A stretch of 64,000 nucleotides of DNA from Shinisaurus crocodilurus (taxonomy: Eukaryota; Chordata; Lepidosauria; Squamata; Shinisauridae). The position numbers were made by a program, and so were the translations under genes. Shown one piece after another: positions 59,271 through 64,000 of the stretch (its first letter is position 1; every line of letters begins with the position of its first letter). A model generated the notes under the pieces. That model searched no databases and was not told where the DNA came from. It worked only from the letters and a program-made list of their open reading frames with translations. The stretch is taken from contig CM037885.1 in the NCBI GenBank assembly GCA_021292165.1, forward strand, positions 6,691,042 through 6,755,041. Reading direction: 5' to 3'.

Positions 59271-59911
59271 TTCCTATTACATTCTGTTAGGCACCTGTTC
59301 CTCAATGGGCCAGCCGCCTGCAGTCCACAGCCGACCCACTAAGCATCCGATTCCCTTCCCTTCCCTTTGAAAATCATCACTGGCTCTGCACCCACCTCTC
59401 TGTCACAGTCTGCCAGAGTGCTCAGGTTGGTTGCCATATTTCTTTGTGATGCTGTACAACTACTTCATAAACAAAATGGAGGCCACAAACAAATATGGCG
59501 GCCCTCGTTATTAGCAGTGAATACCTATGAGCCCCACTATTGTTTGGGTACATGTTGAATTCATATATGCGCATGTGCATTGTCCTAAGTCCAGGGATGA
59601 GGATGGGTGACTCATGAAGCCAGCCTATTGAAACAGACACCGTCAGGCAGCAGTAAAAGCAAGAAGCCTTCAGTTATTGGAAATGGAGCAGTTCACTGAG
59701 TAAATTGAGACACTAAGGTGATACATGGAGGAAATAGCTTTATAGGTACACTCTCAAGCAGTCCTGAACCTCTTGGCCACTACCAGATGGCTTGTTCCCT
59801 GAATTCACGAATCCTTTCAGTGTTCCATTAAAATGAGTCCCCCCTGGTAACCCGACCCTTATATTTGGTTCCGCCCAAAGTCCTCACCTGCAACGTATTC
59901 CCTCCTTGCAG

Positions 59912-60535
59912 GTCTGGTTCAAAAACAGACGAGCCAAATGTCGCCAGCAGCAACAGCAGAGCAGTGGGCAGGCCAAGGCACGCCCAGCAAAGAAGAAGAC
60001 CTCTCCTGCCCGGGAGACCAGCTCAGAGACCAGCACTAACGGGCAGTACAGCCCTCCGCCGACTGGCACTTCGGTCACGCCCAGCTCGAGTGCTAGTGCC
60101 ACTGTCTCCATCTGGAGCCCGGCCTCCATCTCGCCCATCCCAGACCCCCTTTCCTCCTCCACTACGCCCTGCATGCAACGATCCACCGCCTACCCCATGA
60201 CTTACACCCAGGCACCTGGCTACACCCAGACCTATGCTGGTTCTGCCTCCTACTTCAGCGGCCTTGACTGCAGCTCCTACCTCTCACCCATGCACCCTCA
60301 GCTGTCTGCCCCTGGAGCCGCCCTGAGTCCCATTGCCACCCCAACCATGGGCAGCCACCTGAGCCAGTCACCAGCATCCCTCTCCAGCCAGGGCTATGGC
60401 ACAGCAGGGCTGGGCTTCAGCTCGGTGGATTGCCTAGACTACAAGGACCAGGCGGCGTCGTGGAAGCTCAACTTCAATGCCACCGACTGCTTGGATTACA
60501 AAGATCAAAGCTCTTGGAAGTTCCAGGTCTTGTGA
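59912..60535 (+). CDS. CRX: CRX coding exon 3 (recognition helix, WSP motif, OTX tail, stop)
   Basis: The acceptor CTCCTTGCAG|G falls at 59911. The exon starts in phase 0 with [16 protein letters not shown], the recognition helix with lysine at homeodomain position 50, which specifies TAATCC-type sites. Then follow a basic segment [16 protein letters not shown] (likely nuclear localisation), a Ser/Thr/Pro-rich region, the WSP motif [10 protein letters not shown], a Tyr-rich activation region ([32 protein letters not shown]), and the duplicated OTX tail [17 protein letters not shown] and [19 protein letters not shown] is at 60533-60535. The exon encodes 207 residues with no internal stop or frameshift. 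The duplicated tail and conserved ending show the C-terminus is complete. Mammalian CRX has a more diverged tail, so this copy resembles the ancestral OTX form. Confidence 0.95.
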   Translation, partial: VWFKNRRAKCRQQQQQSSGQAKARPAKKKTSPARETSSETSTNGQYSPPPTGTSVTPSSSASATVSIWSPASISPIPDPLSSSTTPCMQRSTAYPMTYTQAPGYTQTYAGSASYFSGLDCSSYLSPMHPQLSAPGAALSPIATPTMGSHLSQSPASLSSQGYGTAGLGFSSVDCLDYKDQAASWKLNFNATDCLDYKDQSSWKFQVL

Positions 60536-61560
60536 AAGGCAGTCTGTGCCCCGCCCGCCCCATTTACGAAGCTTCTCCTTCCTTTGCATAGCATCTTGGG
60601 ACAATCTCTTCTGTCCACGCTTGGCATGAGACTTGCTGTTTCTCCTCTCCCCCTCTTGATTTTCCCGACTTCTTCCACCCCCCACCCCCAACCCCCCTCC
60701 AGAAGAGGAGAAGTCTTTTGTTCTTTCTTTCCTTGACCAGCTTACACAGACTTTGGCATCGCTTTGTTTGTTTTGCACTCTTTTCGGACGCTCTCATCCG
60801 GCAACAGGTCAAGAAGGATGGATCTATGCAGAAGTTAGGAACTCGTATACAGCCTCAAGCTCTATATGCTCAGGCCTCGGACATGTAATTCCTGTAGATT
60901 CTTGACCTGGACTCGGTGACTGATTAGCTCACGGCAATCCTGCATCGACTGGGATAATGTTCCAGATCTTGGCCTTGGGAGATCTGAGCCTCAGCACATG
61001 GGCGGACATGTCTGACTGCAAGCAACATCAGAACCAATCACGTTGGAGGTTGGGATTTTTCTTCTGGCGCGTTCTCGGGCACGTTCGAGATGACAAGTTC
61101 TACAGCCAGAGCAGAGCAGCGGATGACGTTCTCAAGAGCCATGTTTGCTCAGAAGCCATGTCGCTTTCTCTCCCTCTCTCAAATCATATTGAACAACAAC
61201 AAAACATGAGTTGGCAGCAGGAATCCGCTAACAAATTTGATCGGCGCTTTTTCATCATTCCTTTACCTCTCCCCCAAATGTGGACTTGGGGATCACGTCG
61301 GAGAGGTCAGCACTGAGGGGAAAAGAAATAAGCATCCCATGAGCCACTGACATGGGCAGCGGCTTATCCCCCCCCTCCAGGGACAGGCCACTGTTAAGGG
61401 AGGTTCCTCTTTCCAATCTGCATCTTGATTGGACAGGAGGTCGAGCTTCAGCCTGTTCCCTCCTACCGGAATTGGTGCAAGAGCACTGTTTGTGCGGACA
61501 GAAAAGCTGACACTTTTTTTTTTTACAACCTTTATGCTACACAGGCGCATGGGGGAGAAT
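60536..61560 (+). other. CRX: CRX 3' untranslated region (extent unknown)
   Basis: Unique, non-repetitive sequence follows the stop codon up to a SINE at about 61569. I see no AATAAA in this stretch. An AATAAG occurs near 61327, and the next clear ATTAAA is at 62738-62743, beyond a SINE and a palindromic MITE. The 3' end is therefore either a variant signal within about 0.8 kb or a long UTR that includes repeats. Confidence 0.4.
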
Positions 61561-61568
61561 ACCATAGG

Positions 61569-61752
61569 GACATAGGAAGCCGCCTTATACTGAGTCAGAC
61601 CATTGGTCCATCTGGCCCATCTGGCAGCAGCAGCTCTCCCAGAGTTCCAGGCAGGGTTTTCCCAGCCCTACCTAGAGATGCGGCCGGGGTTTGAACCAGG
61701 GACCTTCCTGCATGCAAAGCAGGTGCTCTAGCACTGAACTAGTACGGCCCTT
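61569..61752 (-). mobile_element. tRNA-headed SINE, minus
   Basis: GACATAGGAAGCCGCCTTAT start, GGGGTTTGAACCAGGGACC (B box in reverse) and CTAGCACTGAACTAGTACGG end. Confidence 0.85.
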
Positions 61753-62242
61753 CCCTAACGTCAAGAGACTCTAAAACCTGATGTATTTTCTCCTGCTGCT
61801 TCCTGTTCCTGCACTGATCAGCTTGTCCCAGAGCTGACCAGTATCGTGTTTGGGCGGCTTAGTTGCACTCGGGAGAGGTTTGTATATTTGTTTCCTGGAC
61901 TGGGGAGGATCATTCTGGTAGTAGGAGAAGCCCTGGCCTAGAGAGAAGGGATCCTAACCTAGGGATGTAACTGATGGCCACATGTGGCCCCGGGGGACTG
62001 CCCTGAATGGCCTTTGGCCTGAAGGACTCCCGCTCCCAACACAGGCAGTATTATACACCTCAAGTCTGCTTCTCCTGAGCTGACACATATGCCAAGCCCT
62101 CTTCCCCAGTTGTGAACAGCAACAGAGGTATCAGGGGGGAACATTGGTTAGATGAACAGCTTCTTTTTTAAAACAACAACAACAACAACACCTTTGGATA
62201 GACTAAAACCGTGTCCTGGTGTGCGTGCATGTGTGTATACAC

Positions 62243-62372
62243 CAGTGTTTCTCAACCTTGGGTCCCCAGATGTTTTTGGCCTACAACTCCCAGCATGCCC
62301 CAGCCAGCTGGCTGGGGCATGCTGGGAGTTGTAGGCCAAAAACATCTGGGGACCCAAGGTTGAGAAACACTG
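62243..62372. mobile_element. Palindromic hAT-like MITE (P1), downstream of CRX
   Basis: 130 bp with the perfect duplication GTATACAC at 62235-62242 and 62373-62380. Confidence 0.92.
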
Positions 62373-62944
62373 GTATACACTCACAGACACACATACAAGT
62401 ACTTATAAAAACTGCAGATGGCGAGGGCCATTTTGGAAGGTGCAATTCCCCCTTCTCACACACAGGAGAGAACACCTCTTCCAAGATGATGCCTGCCACA
62501 ACCTGTGTGCGTGTCCAAAAGAAATTTATTTTATTATTTTTTGCTTCAAAACGTTTGGTTTTACTCGTATGCAGATTTGATCAGTTAATCGACTAACAAT
62601 ACAGTCCTATGCATGTCTACTCAGAAGTAAGGGCCATTCGGCTCAATGGGCTTTACGCCCGGAAGTTGCAGCCTAAAACTCGTATGATTAGTTGACTAGT
62701 ATTTATTCAGTGGGGTGAGAGCCCTAACGCGAAGAAATTAAAAGCTGCTTATATAGGTGGCATATAAGCACACACTGAAGTGTAACCCATGAGCAGGCTG
62801 CTGATGCCCTTTGGGTAAAGATTTGCCTGTTATGTTCTCGGAATCTCCCAAGTTTCGAGCCCTCCCACTGGGAAAAACTTGGGAACAATTCCCTTTCCAT
62901 TCACTTTGGCCTGATTCATTCCTTCTTAAGATGATGATGATGAT

Positions 62945-63088
62945 CAGTGCTTTTTTTCTGGAGAAAAAGGTACCGGAACTCTTGGATTACATTTCCTCGG
63001 GAGTAGATGGCGATTAAATTGTAATACAATTAATAGAAGAAAAGGTGCTGGAACTCAGTTCCGGTGAGTTCCACCAGAAAAAAAGCCC

Positions 63089-63090
<2 letters not shown>
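62945..63090. mobile_element. MITE within a (GAT)n tract
   Basis: CAGTGCTTTTTTTCTGGAG and CCAGAAAAAAAGCCCTG ends, flanked by ATGATGAT on both sides. The (GAT)n tract expands on the right to 63130. Confidence 0.7.
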
Positions 63091-63130
<40 letters not shown>

Positions 63131-63131
<1 letters not shown>

Positions 63132-64000
63132 TCATAGAAAAGTAGAGTTGGAAGGGGCCTACAAGGTCATCGAGTCCAACCCCCTGCTCAATGCAGGAAT
63201 CCGAGTCAAAGCATCCCTGACAGATGGCCGTCCAGCTGCACTTTGAATGCCTCCAGAATGGGAGAGCCCACCACCTCCCTAGGTAGTTGATTCCATTGTC
63301 CTATTGCTCTGACAGTCAGGAAATTTTTCCTGATGTTTAGGTGGAATCTAGGTTCCTGTAACTTGAGCCCATTATTCCGTGTCCTGCAAACTGGGATGAT
63401 CGAGAAGAGATCCTGGCCCTCCTCTGTGTGACATCCCTTCAAATACTGGAAGAGTGAGATCATATCTCCCCTCAGTCTCCTCTTCTGAAGGCTGAACATG
63501 CCCAGTTCTTTCAGTCTCTCCTCATAGGGCCTTGTTTCCAGTCCCTTTATCATCCTTGTTGCCCTCCTCTGAACCCTCTCCAGTTTGTCTACGTCCTTCT
63601 TAAAGTGTGGTGCCCAGAACTGGACGCAGTACTCAAGATGAGGCCTAACCAGTGCTGAGTAAAGGGGAATTATCACTTCACGCGATTTGGAAGCTATACT
63701 TCTATTAATGCAGCCCAAAATAGCATTTGCCTTCTTTGCAGCCACATCGCATTGCTGGCTCATATTCAGTTTGTGATCTACCACAATTCCAAGATCCTTC
63801 TCACTCGTAGTATTGTTGAGCCAAGTGTCCCCCATTCTGTAACTCTGCATTTGGTTTCCTTTCCCTAGGTGCAGCACTTGGCATTTATCCCTATTAAATT
63901 TCATTCTGTTGTTTTCGGCCAAGCGCTCCAGCCTATCAAGGTCGCTTTGAATTTTGTTTCTGTCTTCCAGAGTATTAGCTGTTCCACCCAACTTTGTGTC
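63131..64000 (-). mobile_element. CR1 LINE ORF2 C-terminus and 3' UTR, minus, running off the window
   Basis: A continuous minus frame of about 260 residues (63206-63991) covers the end of the reverse transcriptase and the C-terminal domain: MKFNRDKCQVLHLGKGNQMQ, LGIVVDHKLNMSQQCDVAAK, VRPHLEYCVQFWAPHFKKDV, RRATRMIKGLETRPYEERLK and FLTVRAIGQWNQLPREVVGS. It ends with the CR1 3' UTR. There are no stops within it, so this copy is younger than the one at 4013-4472. It is retrotransposon sequence, not a host gene. Confidence 0.9.

Noticed and set aside
59865..60200. Alternative frame and antisense frames over the last CRX exon (also 60434-60778 minus)
   Set aside because: They are shadows of the conserved CRX frame. 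The Pro/Arg-rich translation shows no domain.
63206..63991. Longest open frame in the window (about 260 codons, minus) as a host gene
   Set aside because: Its sequence is the C-terminal half of CR1 ORF2, followed by the CR1 3' UTR.

Overview
This is a stretch of vertebrate nuclear genome, most likely from a squamate reptile (lizard-like). The repeat content points there: CR1-type and L2-type LINEs, MIR-like CORE-SINEs with an L2 tail, tRNA-headed SINEs, many young hAT and mariner MITEs with intact target-site duplications, and long dinucleotide microsatellites. There are no bacterial or phage features. The species cannot be fixed from the sequence alone.

Only one protein-coding gene can be supported: a plus-strand OTX-family homeobox gene in the last quarter of the window, best assigned to CRX (also called OTX5 in non-mammals), a K50 paired-type homeodomain activator of photoreceptor and pineal genes. 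Coding exons lie at 49284-49381 (start), 56738-56889 (most of the homeodomain) and 59912-60535 (recognition helix, WSP motif, duplicated OTX tail, stop). Splice phases and the 152-nt middle exon match the OTX/CRX family, and the expected product is about 290 aa. The first coding exon carries one extra G near 49317. As written it shifts the frame and stops translation at 56760-56762, before the homeodomain. This is either an assembly error or a real lesion or variant.

The first 49 kb holds no other protein gene. Two intervals look regulatory: a cluster of homeodomain motifs with four TAATCC/GGATTA sites at 27.17-27.70 kb, and a possible non-coding first exon ending at 32462 with a good splice donor and two GGATTA sites upstream. 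Both are inferences. A roughly 300-bp tandem duplication ends about 330 bp before the ATG exon.

The rest is repeat-rich and often nested. 0.9-1.5 kb: probable solo LTR. 1.6 kb and eleven other places: a 110-135 bp near-perfect palindromic MITE with 8-bp duplications whose arms carry a ZNF143/STAF-like core. 4.0-6.4 kb: CR1 and CR1/L3-like LINE pieces. 6.4-7.3 kb: a hAT-like element. 9.0-10.4 kb: a complex inverted repeat, then a 686-bp hAT-like element with GAGTC-rich ends inside a SINE. 14.6-15.3 and 57.0-57.7 kb: two opposed copies of a hAT that has captured an L2 tail. 20.0-20.7 kb: a LINE fragment with a zinc finger and 10-bp duplications. 22.9, 38.4, 39.5 and 50.4 kb: four mariner-type MITEs. 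25.3, 51.3, 55.2 and 59.1 kb: four SINEs with a 5S rRNA-like head joined to a CR1 tail. 30.2-31.9 kb: three GC-rich hAT-like elements. 62.9-64.0 kb: a hAT-like element, a microsatellite and a CR1 LINE running off the window end.
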